A stretch of DNA of 6,510 nucleotides, taken from positions 1-6,510 of the forward strand of contig CANPVY010000095.1 in NCBI GenBank assembly GCA_947581845.1, read 5' to 3'. Of the stretch, positions 1-6,057 are shown piece by piece. Origin of the DNA: an uncultured bacterium. GTDB taxonomy: Bacteria; Gemmatimonadota; Gemmatimonadetes; Palauibacterales; KS3-K002. Under the pieces are notes generated by a model. That model ran no database searches. It was not told the DNA's origin and was given only the letters and a program-made list of their open reading frames with translations. The position numbers and the translations under genes were made by a program. The stretch's first letter is position 1, and every line of letters starts with the position of its first letter.

Positions 1-1
1 G

Positions 2-271
2 GGCTCCTATGCCAAAGGGAAGGCAATAGACATCCCCGACGAGCTCGTGGACGACCCTGACCTGATCGTGCTCCACGCGGGCACGCGGCGCGATCCTGAA
101 GGCGTGTTAGTCACGAGCGGTGGCCGGGTTCTGAACGTCGTCGGCCTCGGCGCCAGCGTGACGGACGCGGCCGAGAAGTCCCGGCAGGCCAGTGACGCGA
201 TCCGGTTCGCGGGTAAGTATTTCCGCCGAGACATCGGGTACCGGGAGATCGGGCGAGAACGTTCTCGATAG
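2..271 (+). CDS. purD: Phosphoribosylamine--glycine ligase (GAR synthetase), C-terminal part only
   Basis: This is the last 89 codons of a gene that starts before the window. PurD joins phosphoribosylamine and glycine using ATP, the second step of purine synthesis in the cytosol. The visible part is the end of the ATP-grasp fold and the C-terminal domain. It shows the family's LIVLHAGT stretch, then VTSGGRVLNVVGLG, then a helix ending in the near-invariant FRRDIGYR close to the C terminus. After this comes a short arginine/glutamate-rich tail (EIGRERSR). The usual AY pair in the last helix is replaced by SRQAS, a small departure. The TAG stop is 3 bp before mutM, so the two genes are very probably co-transcribed. 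The family call is secure. Only the C-terminal fifth is visible, so intactness of the rest cannot be judged. Confidence 0.96.
   Translation, partial: GSYAKGKAIDIPDELVDDPDLIVLHAGTRRDPEGVLVTSGGRVLNVVGLGASVTDAAEKSRQASDAIRFAGKYFRRDIGYREIGRERSR
254..267. promoter_or_regulatory. Perfect 14-bp palindrome just upstream of mutM
   Basis: CGAGAACGTTCTCG reads the same on both strands over all 14 bases. It covers the last codons of purD and ends 7 bp before the mutM ATG. It could be a binding site for a dimeric regulator, or in RNA a 5-bp stem (CGAGA/TCTCG) closed by an ACGT loop next to the mutM start. It resembles the GAAC/GTTC half-sites of Gram-positive-type LexA boxes but lacks their 4-bp spacer, so I do not call it an SOS box. 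The symmetry is directly seen; any function is inference, and it also has to encode PurD residues. Confidence 0.35.
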
Positions 272-274
272 CGG

Positions 275-1105
275 ATGCCGGAGCTTCCAGAGGCCGAGAC
301 CATCGCACGCGGGCTGCACACGGCTATCGCTGGCCGCCGCATCCGGCGGCTGCGCATCCACCGCCAAGAGGCTGTCGAGCCGATGTCGCCTGCCGCGTTC
401 CGACGCGCGCTGACTGGCCGGCGTGTGGAGAGCGTCGCGCGTCGCGCGAAGTGGATTGCCGCGAACCTAGACGACGGAACACGCTGGGTCACGCAGCTGC
501 GCATGACCGGACGCTTCACCTGGAACCCACCCTCCGCGCTGCGCGACGCACCTCACCTATCGGTGAGCCTGCTGCTGGACGGCTCGCAGGGAGGCGGCGT
601 GCTCCGCTTCTATGACGTCCGCCGCTTTGGCCGCATGTGGATTCTGGATCCGGTTGCCTGGTCCGCGCTCGACGCGCGCCTGGGCGTCGAGCCTCTCTCG
701 GAGGAATTCACACGCCGCTCGCTCGCCGGACTGCTCGACGGTTCCCGGGCACCACTCAGGAACGTGCTTCTCGACCAAGAGCGCGTCGCGGGGCTGGGAA
801 ACATCTATGCCAACGAGGCGTGCTACCTCGCGCGACTCGATCCGCGCCGGCCAGCCAATAGCTTGGACGAGAGCGATGTCTCGCGCCTACACCGTGCCAT
901 CCGGACGGTATTGCGCAGCGCCGTCGAGCGTCGCGGCACTTCACTCAGCGACTATCGTGATGTACTGGGCGGCGAAGGCCGATTCCAGGCCGACCTGAAG
1001 GTATACGGTCGTTCCGGCGCAGTGTGCCCACGCTGCGGCGGCCAGGTCGCGCGCACCGTGCTGGCCGGGCGCTCCGTGTTCTTCTGTCCCGGTTGCCAGC
1101 GCTGA
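275..1105 (+). CDS. mutM: Formamidopyrimidine-DNA glycosylase (8-oxoguanine DNA glycosylase/AP lyase)
   Basis: MutM/Fpg removes 8-oxoguanine and ring-opened purines from DNA and cuts the abasic site by beta,delta-elimination. The 276-aa protein has the usual length and all core features. MPELPE at the N terminus gives the catalytic Pro2 (after Met removal) and Glu3, and marks it as Fpg rather than Nei, which usually reads PEGPE. Lys59 in RRAKW matches E. coli Lys57. The void-filling residues appear as Met77 in QLRMTGR and as Arg116 and Phe118 in DVRRFG. The helix-two-turn-helix motif reads GLGNIYANEA (173-182). The C-terminal zinc finger has Cys251, Cys254, Cys271 and Cys274, with Arg266 in the DNA-contacting hairpin. 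The ATG is fixed by the PELPE motif. No good Shine-Dalgarno precedes it, so translation is probably coupled to purD, which stops 3 bp earlier. The gene is intact. Confidence 0.98.
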   Translation: MPELPEAETIARGLHTAIAGRRIRRLRIHRQEAVEPMSPAAFRRALTGRRVESVARRAKWIAANLDDGTRWVTQLRMTGRFTWNPPSALRDAPHLSVSLLLDGSQGGGVLRFYDVRRFGRMWILDPVAWSALDARLGVEPLSEEFTRRSLAGLLDGSRAPLRNVLLDQERVAGLGNIYANEACYLARLDPRRPANSLDESDVSRLHRAIRTVLRSAVERRGTSLSDYRDVLGGEGRFQADLKVYGRSGAVCPRCGGQVARTVLAGRSVFFCPGCQR

Positions 1106-1161
1106 ATCAGCGAGGTGCCCAAACCGCCAGCTGCTCGGTCCCGGAGCTGATCGCGCGTCGA

Positions 1162-1650
1162 TCAACTAGGGAGTTCGAGCAAGCGCGCCCCGGGCTGACG
1201 ACCGCGCACCAGAGTCAGCAGCGCCACCGTCACGGGCATGTCGAAGCGGCGCTGACCCGCGCTCCCGGGATTCACGACCAGCACGCCTGCCCGCTGGCGA
1301 ACGAGCGGCTGATGGGTGTGGCCGTATACAACCACCGAGAAGTCCGTGTAGCGGGCCGCGAGATCCTCGACACGTGGCGAGCCCCACTGATGACCGTGAA
1401 CGAGTACGACCTTATGACCAGCGCGCTCCAGCTCCAACGTCTCCGGCAGCTGCTCGCGCAACTCCCAGTCGTCAACGTTTCCGTAGACCGCTCGGGTCGG
1501 AGCGATGACCTCGAGCTCCGAGAGGATGGAGGGGTCACCCACGTCGCCCGCATGCAGGATCTCATCCACGCCATCGAATGCCCTGTAGACCTCGTTGCGC
1601 AGAAGCCCGTGCGTATCCGAGATGAGCCCGATTCGCAGCCGCTCGCTCAC
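1162..1650 (-). CDS. YfcE/MJ0936-type metallophosphoesterase
   Basis: This is a 162-aa soluble protein of the small calcineurin-like phosphoesterase family (Metallophos_2). Members are metal-dependent phosphodiesterases, shown for E. coli YfcE and MJ0936 on artificial substrates; the natural substrate is usually unknown. The two-metal ligands are all visible: Asp12 and His14 in SDTHG, Asp36 in HAGDVG, Asn58 in YGNVD, His85 in VHGH, and His111 and His113 in GHTH. The family's NPGS follows at 127-130. There is no signal peptide or TM segment. The start is GTG, with GGAG 6 nt upstream. It is the last gene of a minus-strand run, 63 bp after the four-TM protein, and converges on mutM. The fold and metal site are secure; the substrate and any link to chemoreceptor signalling are not. 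Confidence 0.93.
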   Translation of the reverse strand: MSERLRIGLISDTHGLLRNEVYRAFDGVDEILHAGDVGDPSILSELEVIAPTRAVYGNVDDWELREQLPETLELERAGHKVVLVHGHQWGSPRVEDLAARYTDFSVVVYGHTHQPLVRQRAGVLVVNPGSAGQRRFDMPVTVALLTLVRGRQPGARLLELPS

Positions 1651-1656
1651 TACCGG

Positions 1657-1660
1657 CTCC
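1657..1660 (-). promoter_or_regulatory. Ribosome binding site of the metallophosphoesterase gene
   Basis: On the minus strand GGAG stands 6 nt before a GTG codon. This supports the GTG at 1650 as the true start, which places the SDTHG metal-binding motif at residue 11, as is usual for the family. Confidence 0.5.
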
Positions 1661-1713
1661 GACTCGGCTCCACAGCGCCGCCCAGACCGGCTAGCGGACG
1701 ATCCACGCTCCGC

Positions 1714-2328
1714 TCAGGTCTTGAGCTTGCGGACAGAGCCGCCGCGGTAGGCGAGTGCCGCCGCAGCGCCCATCAGCAGACCCTCCAACGCCCAGAGCCA
1801 GTACTTCAGCGCCGTCGCTCCCCCCGTAGCCAGCGAGATCTGACGTGCCAGATCGACGCTCTGAAAGAACGCTGTGGCTGTGGCGGACGGCGCGGAGCGC
1901 AGGAAACTGGTAAGCGACTGCGAGGGCATGAAGCCGGAGCTAGCGAGCCAGAAGATGACGTGAACCAGAAGGTAGGCGAAGCAAGCCAGACCGAAAACGT
2001 AGGCGTAGCTCCAAGCTGGGGGACGGTGGTGGCGCACCGAAGAGGGTACCGCTGCCGCCTCCCCGATGACGACGCCCAGGGCGATGGGCTCCAGGGCGAG
2101 GATCCAGACCCAGATCCGCAGGAAGCCTGTCAGCACACAGCCGACCAGCGCCACGACGGTGCCCCAGGCAAGCGCCCGAGCGTACGGCGGCTGGACCGGC
2201 GCCTGACGGCGGCGACGCGCGTACTCCCGCCAGGCCTCGTCGGTGTCGCTGGTCCGCGTATCAGCCGGCGGCGGCTGGGACGACCTCCGGCCTCCGCGCT
2301 TCCGCGCCCGACTCGTCCTCTTCGGCAT
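1714..2328 (-). CDS. Four-TM membrane protein of unknown function
   Basis: I do not recognise this 204-aa protein. It has a very basic, Arg/Pro-rich N-terminal tail (about residues 1-48, including a run RRRR at 38-41), which by the positive-inside rule should be cytoplasmic. Four hydrophobic segments follow at about 50-69, 72-92, 106-128 and 173-194. TM2 contains [13 protein letters not shown]. The segment between TM3 and TM4 (about 129-172) is Ser/Ala-rich. The C terminus is short and basic (SVRKLKT), also predicted cytoplasmic. No catalytic motif or metal site is visible. The ATG overlaps the end of the chemoreceptor gene by 68 bp. No other ATG, GTG or TTG occurs in frame before TM1, so this start is forced unless TM1 is cut into. 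No Shine-Dalgarno precedes it, suggesting translational coupling to the chemoreceptor. Reality is supported by coherent TM spacing and operon position. Confidence 0.78.
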   Translation of the reverse strand: MPKRTSRARKRGGRRSSQPPPADTRTSDTDEAWREYARRRRQAPVQPPYARALAWGTVVALVGCVLTGFLRIWVWILALEPIALGVVIGEAAAVPSSVRHHRPPAWSYAYVFGLACFAYLLVHVIFWLASSGFMPSQSLTSFLRSAPSATATAFFQSVDLARQISLATGGATALKYWLWALEGLLMGAAAALAYRGGSVRKLKT

Positions 2329-4411
2329 AGGGCGTTGTCAGATAGTCGACCGTGAATACGTCGGCCAAGCCCGCCAGCTCCCAGGCCGACGTGTTGAGTG
2401 CATTCACCGCAGCGGCGATCTCCTCGGTGGATGCGTTCTGCTCCTCCATACCGGCGGCCAGCTCTTCCATGGCAGCCGCGAAATCCGTATAGCCGGAGGC
2501 CACAGCGTTCAGCCGCTCGGCCGTGCTGCGAACGCTGGCATCCACATCGGCGCTCACCTCGGCCACACGGTCGGCCCAGCTCTCGGCCTCGCTCATGGCG
2601 TGTGTCACCCGATCGAAGCTCTCGTCCATTGATTGCACGACCGAGCCGATCGCCTGCGTTGCCACCCGCGTCTCCTCGATGGCCTGTCGCGCCCCCTCCA
2701 GGCGACCGAGGACCGCGTCGGTCGTCTGCTGAGCGCGATCCGCCGCTTCGCCGGCTTGGTTGGCCAACTTGCGGATCTCATCAGCCAGCACGGCGAAGCC
2801 GCGCGATTCGCCTCCAGCTCGTGCCGCTTCGATCGCCGCGTTCAGAGCCAGCAAGTTGGTGCGTCGCGCGAAGCCCTGGATGAGATCGACGAACTCGCCG
2901 AACTGCCGTGAGGCGTCCATGAACTCGATGAGCCGTGAGGTGGCGAGGTCGGAGCGATCCGCCATCTGCTCGACCTGCGTGTGCCCGTCCCGCAGCAGCT
3001 CGCGGCTATTCTCGGCGACGCCCCGCAACTGCCGACTACGCTCCGTAGCCGTCTCGGCGCCCTGTGCCAGATCGCGTGCCGCGGCACCTAACGCCTCCAT
3101 TCGCGCGTCGATCTCCTGTATGGTATCGGAGTGGCGTGACGCCTCGCCCGTGAGGCGTGCCAGTGTGCTCGTCATCTCTTCGGCACCGGAGGACAGCTGG
3201 TTGACGGCACCAGCAATCTCCTGACTCCGCGACTGCGTGTAGAAGCCCGCCTCACGGAGCGATCCCACCAGCTCCCTGAGCCGGTCGACCATCTGTTGTA
3301 CGGCGACGCAGAGCTTGACCACCTCGCCTTTCCCAACCTTCTCGACCGTGACTCGGAGGTCGCCGCCGCCAACGCGGTCAGCCGCCGCCGCGACCATCTT
3401 GACTGGCCGGCCGATCTCGCGCGAGACCCAGCTGCCCGCGACCAGGATGCCGACGAAGGCGACCAGCAGTGCGATGAGCACGCCCCAGGCGATCGCCCGG
3501 CGTGCCGCGCGCAGCAGGTCATAAGCCTGGTCCTCTGCCACCCAGTAGACGACCGTCCACCTGCCGCCCAGGGCTGGTCGGGCCATGCCCACCTGGGGCT
3601 GCCCGTCGGGCGCCCTCGATCGGATCAGCCGCCCAGGCGCCAGCGCGGGGAGATCCGGGTGCGGGGCGATCAGATGCTCCACGTGCCGGTCGACGATGAT
3701 GAAGCCCCGCTCATCGACGACCTGCACGTAACCCCAGCCGCCAGCCAGCTGGGCGATGGCCGGCCGGAGGCGTCGCAGATCGAGTACCGCCTTGAGCACG
3801 CCCTCGATCGCCCCCTCCGCAGCCCGCACCGGCAGCGCGACCGACATCGAGATGAAGCCGGTCGATTCGCCGATATCCACCTCGGAGATACTCGTGCCGC
3901 CAGAGAACGCGTCCTGCCACCACACTTCGTCGCGGCGCACGAAGTTCGAGCTCGGCCCACTGGTCGCGACCACGAACCCATTGCGGTCAGTGACCAGCAC
4001 CTCAGCGAACAACGAGCGCTCGACGACTCGCTCGAGATAGCGATTCTCCTCCGGACTCACCGAGAGGGCGCCCACTCCCGCCATGCGCTGCTCCGCCTCC
4101 TCGATCGAGATCCTGTCCAGCCCCAACCGGCCTGCCCGCACGGCGCCCTCAACGGCGACGTCAGCGACCGCCGGTGCCAGCGCCAGCAACTCTACATCGG
4201 TGACCGCACTCTCGACTGCACTCTCGATCACCGAGACGGCCGAACTGCTCCGCTCACTCAGCTGCCGTTCGAGCGCGGGCTCGATCACGGCCTCCGCCGA
4301 GTTCCAGGCGAGGAGAGCGAATGCGACGATAACGACTAACAGGACACCGCCGACGCCAGCGAACATCAGGCGATGGAGGTCGACGGCCTTCCGACTTGGA
4401 GACTCGGCCAC
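2261..4411 (-). CDS. Methyl-accepting chemotaxis protein (dCache sensor, HAMP, MCP signalling domain)
   Basis: This 716-aa transmembrane chemoreceptor senses ligand outside the membrane and controls the CheA/CheW kinase inside. Domains in order: short cytoplasmic N terminus; TM1 about 15-36; extracellular double-Cache region about 37-305, with the typical [22 protein letters not shown] and later [15 protein letters not shown]2 about 306-328; HAMP about 329-381 with Pro336 and GGGDLRVTV; then the long helical signalling hairpin. The tip is [16 protein letters not shown] (518-533) followed by [16 protein letters not shown]. Candidate methylation pairs are E411/E412 on the descending helix and E649/E650, E656/E657 and E663/E664, spaced by exact heptads, on the ascending helix. 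Two arginines (516-517) stand where Tsr has Phe-Gln. There is no C-terminal NWETF-like CheR tether; the tail is acidic and low-complexity. The GTG start has GGAGG 5 nt upstream. It heads a unit with the four-TM protein and the phosphoesterase. No che genes lie in the window. The ligand is unknown. Confidence 0.96.
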   Translation of the reverse strand: MAESPSRKAVDLHRLMFAGVGGVLLVVIVAFALLAWNSAEAVIEPALERQLSERSSSAVSVIESAVESAVTDVELLALAPAVADVAVEGAVRAGRLGLDRISIEEAEQRMAGVGALSVSPEENRYLERVVERSLFAEVLVTDRNGFVVATSGPSSNFVRRDEVWWQDAFSGGTSISEVDIGESTGFISMSVALPVRAAEGAIEGVLKAVLDLRRLRPAIAQLAGGWGYVQVVDERGFIIVDRHVEHLIAPHPDLPALAPGRLIRSRAPDGQPQVGMARPALGGRWTVVYWVAEDQAYDLLRAARRAIAWGVLIALLVAFVGILVAGSWVSREIGRPVKMVAAAADRVGGGDLRVTVEKVGKGEVVKLCVAVQQMVDRLRELVGSLREAGFYTQSRSQEIAGAVNQLSSGAEEMTSTLARLTGEASRHSDTIQEIDARMEALGAAARDLAQGAETATERSRQLRGVAENSRELLRDGHTQVEQMADRSDLATSRLIEFMDASRQFGEFVDLIQGFARRTNLLALNAAIEAARAGGESRGFAVLADEIRKLANQAGEAADRAQQTTDAVLGRLEGARQAIEETRVATQAIGSVVQSMDESFDRVTHAMSEAESWADRVAEVSADVDASVRSTAERLNAVASGYTDFAAAMEELAAGMEEQNASTEEIAAAVNALNTSAWELAGLADVFTVDYLTTPYAEEDESGAEARRPEVVPAAAG

Positions 4412-4416
4412 GGCTG

Positions 4417-4421
4417 CCTCC
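4417..4421 (-). promoter_or_regulatory. Strong ribosome binding site of the chemoreceptor gene
   Basis: GGAGG on the minus strand lies 5 nt before a GTG codon. This is the best Shine-Dalgarno in the window and fixes the chemoreceptor start at 4411, giving a short cytoplasmic N terminus before TM1. Confidence 0.7.
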
Positions 4422-4488
4422 AGATCTGACTGGATCTCTCTCAGGCCGGCAGTACGAGGGGGGAGTGGGTAAGAACCACGCAGACAAC

Positions 4489-4517
4489 AGTTTGGTTCGT
4501 CAGTCGCCTCCCGTCAA
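4489..4517 (-). promoter_or_regulatory. Possible promoter of the chemoreceptor unit
   Basis: In the 129-bp gap between ubiE and the chemoreceptor gene the minus strand has TTGACG (-35-like, 5 of 6, at 4517-4512), a 17-bp spacer, and CAAACT (-10-like, only 3 of 6, at 4494-4489). Two copies of the 7-mer GACTGAC lie beside the -35 element, at 4524-4518 and 4505-4499. The -10 match is poor, so this is a candidate only. The rest of the gap shows no clear terminator after ubiE, so read-through from ubiE is also possible. Confidence 0.25.
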
Positions 4518-4540
4518 GTCAGTCCTCAGCCGGGCCGCCC

Positions 4541-5296
4541 TCACCGCGCCTCGGACCGAGCGCCCCAGCAGAGGCAGGCAATGCCGCCGGTCAAGTCGGC
4601 GCAGCCCAGATCACGGTATCCCGCCGCCTGCAGACACGACCGCAGTTCGCCCGGCCTGGCAAAGACCCGTACGGACTCTGGTAGGTAAGTGTAAGCGTAG
4701 CTATGTTTTGAGATCAGCCGCCCGACGATAGGCACGACGCGGGTGAAGTAGGCGCGGTAGATCGAGCGCAGCGGTTGGCGCGTCGGCATGGCGAAGTCGA
4801 GGATCACGAGCCGCGCGCCGGGCCGCAGTACCCGCTTGAGCTCGCGGAGACCGGCATCGATGTCTGCCAGGTTGCGGACGCCGAAAGCGACCATCGCACC
4901 GTCCACGCCCCCCGCGGCAAGCGGGATCCTCAGCGCGTCCCCGCAGAGAGGGCTAACCGGGCGCCGAGCGATCTTGGGCGTTCCCTCCCGCAGCATCGCC
5001 AGCGAGAAGTCGAGCGCGACGACACGGCCGGTGAAGCCCGGGCGGCGGCAGAGCTCGATCGCCAAATCGTAGGTCCCGGCGCAGAGGTCCAGGTAGAGAC
5101 CGTTTGGCCGGGCTTCCCAGCCCAGGCAATCAACGGCGCGACGGCGCCAGGAGCGGTCGATATTGAGGCTGAGAAGATGATTGAGCAGATCGTAGCGCGG
5201 CGCGACCGCCGAGAACATCTCGCGGAGGGCCTGGGCGCGCTGTCTGGGCGCGAGTTTCTGCAACGGGATGGACTCATCCCTCGGGCAGGTCCTCAT
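4541..5296 (-). CDS. ubiE: Demethylmenaquinone/ubiquinone C-methyltransferase UbiE/MenG
   Basis: UbiE/MenG uses S-adenosylmethionine to methylate the quinone ring, the last step of menaquinone synthesis and one step of ubiquinone synthesis. With the ATG at 5296 the protein has 251 aa, normal for the family. It shows MFSAVAPRYDLLNHLLSLN (27-45), close to the first UbiE signature; the SAM motif I as LDLCAGTYDLAIEL (69-82); acidic Asp96 in VALDFS (93-98); CGDALRIPL (118-126); FGVRNLADIDAGL (138-150); the second signature RVLRPGARLVILDF (155-168); and SYAYTYLPESVRVF (199-212). Motif I has Tyr76 where the usual form is GTGD. An in-frame GTG at 5359 would add 21 residues but has no Shine-Dalgarno, extends beyond the family's usual N terminus and reads through the candidate promoter. 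The gene diverges from the sigma factor gene. Whether it makes menaquinone or ubiquinone cannot be told without the organism. Confidence 0.95.
   Translation of the reverse strand: MRTCPRDESIPLQKLAPRQRAQALREMFSAVAPRYDLLNHLLSLNIDRSWRRRAVDCLGWEARPNGLYLDLCAGTYDLAIELCRRPGFTGRVVALDFSLAMLREGTPKIARRPVSPLCGDALRIPLAAGGVDGAMVAFGVRNLADIDAGLRELKRVLRPGARLVILDFAMPTRQPLRSIYRAYFTRVVPIVGRLISKHSYAYTYLPESVRVFARPGELRSCLQAAGYRDLGCADLTGGIACLCWGARSEAR
5265..5280. repeat. Inverted repeat GGGATG-GACT-CATCCC in the start of ubiE
   Basis: A perfect 6-bp inverted repeat with a 4-base centre lies within ubiE codons 6-11, just upstream of the sigma gene. In ubiE mRNA it would form a tetraloop hairpin starting 14 nt after the A of the start codon. 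On DNA it could be an operator for either gene. It may also be chance in GC-rich coding sequence. Confidence 0.3.
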
Positions 5297-5307
5297 TGTG
5301 CGCGCCG

Positions 5308-5336
5308 AACCTACCGGAGCGGGTTGTCCCTGGCAA
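5308..5336 (-). promoter_or_regulatory. ubiE: Candidate sigma-70-type promoter of ubiE
   Basis: The minus strand reads TTGCCA (5336-5331, 5 of 6 to TTGACA), a 17-bp spacer, then TAGGTT (5313-5308), which keeps the three most conserved -10 bases (T1, A2, T6). The predicted transcript would begin near 5301, about 5 nt before the ubiE ATG at 5296. That fits the lack of any well-placed Shine-Dalgarno for ubiE. If the sigma gene started at the TTG at 5296, this promoter would lie inside its coding region, which is one reason to prefer the GTG at 5341 for sigma. It has not been tested against background. Confidence 0.4.
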
Positions 5337-5340
5337 GCCG

Positions 5341-6009
5341 GTGAAGCGGGAGCGCCCACCTGATGCCCGGGCGAGCGTGCCCGGGAGCCCTCGGCAGCCG
5401 GCAGGCGCTGAGCCGGTCGACGACAGACAGCTGGTCGAGCGCGCCCTGAAGGGCGATGAAGCGGCTTACCGGGAGTTGCTTGAGCGCTTCCGGCGACCGG
5501 TATTCTCGCTCATCTACAGGATGATCGGCGACCGGGAGTTGGCGGAGGACCTGGCCCAGGAGTCGTTTGTCAAGGCGTTCAACAATCTCGACAGCTACAA
5601 TCCCCGTTACCGGTTCTCCTCCTGGCTCTTCAAGATCGCGAACAACCATGCGATCGACCACTTGCGCCGGGCGCGACTCGCCACCGTCTCGATCCACGGG
5701 TCGCCCCACGCGGTCGACGCCGAGCGCGAGGAGGAGACCCGCATCGTACTGGAGGCTCGGGACGAGTCACCCGAGCAAGAGATTATGGCCCTGGAGTTGG
5801 GTGCCGAGATCGAGCAGGCGATCACGCAGCTGCGGCCGGAGTACCGGACCGCCGTGATCCTGCGGCACGTGGAGAGTCGGCCCTACGAGGAGATCGCCGA
5901 AATCATGGAGATCCCGGTAGGCACGGTGAAAACCTTCCTCCACCGGGCCCGGGCCGAGCTGCGGGAGGCCCTGGCGCACCTACGGGAGGAGAAGCGGGCG
6001 GAGGACTGA
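5341..6009 (+). CDS. ECF (extracytoplasmic function) RNA polymerase sigma factor, sigma-70 family
   Basis: This alternative sigma factor directs RNA polymerase to a stress or signal regulon. With the GTG at 5341 it has 222 aa. Residues 1-26 are a poorly conserved Pro/Arg-rich lead. Sigma region 2 spans about 28-111, with DDRQLVERALKGDEAAYREL, the core-binding DLAQESFVKAFNNLDSY (70-86) and the -10-recognising segment SSWLFKIANNHAIDHLRR (93-110). A charged linker (about 112-150) follows, then region 4 (about 151-214), whose helix-turn-helix reads YEEIAEIMEIPVGTVKTFLH (182-201) followed by RARAELREAL. Regions 1 and 3 are absent, as in ECF factors. The start is uncertain: a TTG at 5296 (237 aa) and a GTG at 5377 (210 aa) are also in frame, and none has a strong Shine-Dalgarno. 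It lies 48 bp upstream of a ZAS-type anti-sigma gene, its probable partner. I cannot assign the ECF group by eye. Confidence 0.95.
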   Translation: MKRERPPDARASVPGSPRQPAGAEPVDDRQLVERALKGDEAAYRELLERFRRPVFSLIYRMIGDRELAEDLAQESFVKAFNNLDSYNPRYRFSSWLFKIANNHAIDHLRRARLATVSIHGSPHAVDAEREEETRIVLEARDESPEQEIMALELGAEIEQAITQLRPEYRTAVILRHVESRPYEEIAEIMEIPVGTVKTFLHRARAELREALAHLREEKRAED

Positions 6010-6057
6010 AACCTGGAGGCGGGGCCCTTCGTAGTGGAGAGCAGCGGGCAGGTAGAT

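Noticed and set aside
7..519. 170-codon minus-strand frame opposite purD and mutM.
   Set aside because: It is Arg/Ser-rich without motifs and lies opposite conserved PurD and MutM residues.
1106..1161. Possible bidirectional terminator between the convergent mutM and phosphoesterase genes: ATCAGC/GCTGAT pair 34 nt apart, and GATCG/CGATC with a 5-nt loop.
   Set aside because: The stems are short or far apart, compete with each other, and no U-tract follows on either strand. Not strong enough to call.
2284..2295. Double Shine-Dalgarno-like GGAGGCCGGAGG on the minus strand inside the chemoreceptor/four-TM overlap.
   Set aside because: No ATG, GTG or TTG follows at usable spacing in any reading that would yield the membrane protein. 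It is explained by Gly/Arg codons.
1024..2355. 443-codon open frame on the plus strand, antisense to the phosphoesterase and four-TM genes.
   Set aside because: Its translation is Arg/Pro/His-rich low-complexity sequence with no family motif, and it runs across two well-supported genes on the other strand. It is a typical GC-rich shadow frame.
3296..4339. 347-codon open frame on the plus strand, antisense to the chemoreceptor.
   Set aside because: It is rich in Asp, Arg and His with no recognisable domain. The opposite strand encodes a textbook dCache/HAMP region in full.
4420..4433. CCAG/CTGG hairpin next to the chemoreceptor Shine-Dalgarno, considered as an RNA switch.
   Set aside because: The stem is only 4 bp, competes with an overlapping AGATC/GATCT pairing, and no known riboswitch consensus is seen.
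5210..5222. CGAGA-ACA-TCTCG, similar to the palindrome before mutM, considered as a second copy of the same operator.
   Set aside because: It encodes the conserved MFSxVA motif of UbiE, has only 5-bp arms and a different centre. Chance is the simpler explanation.
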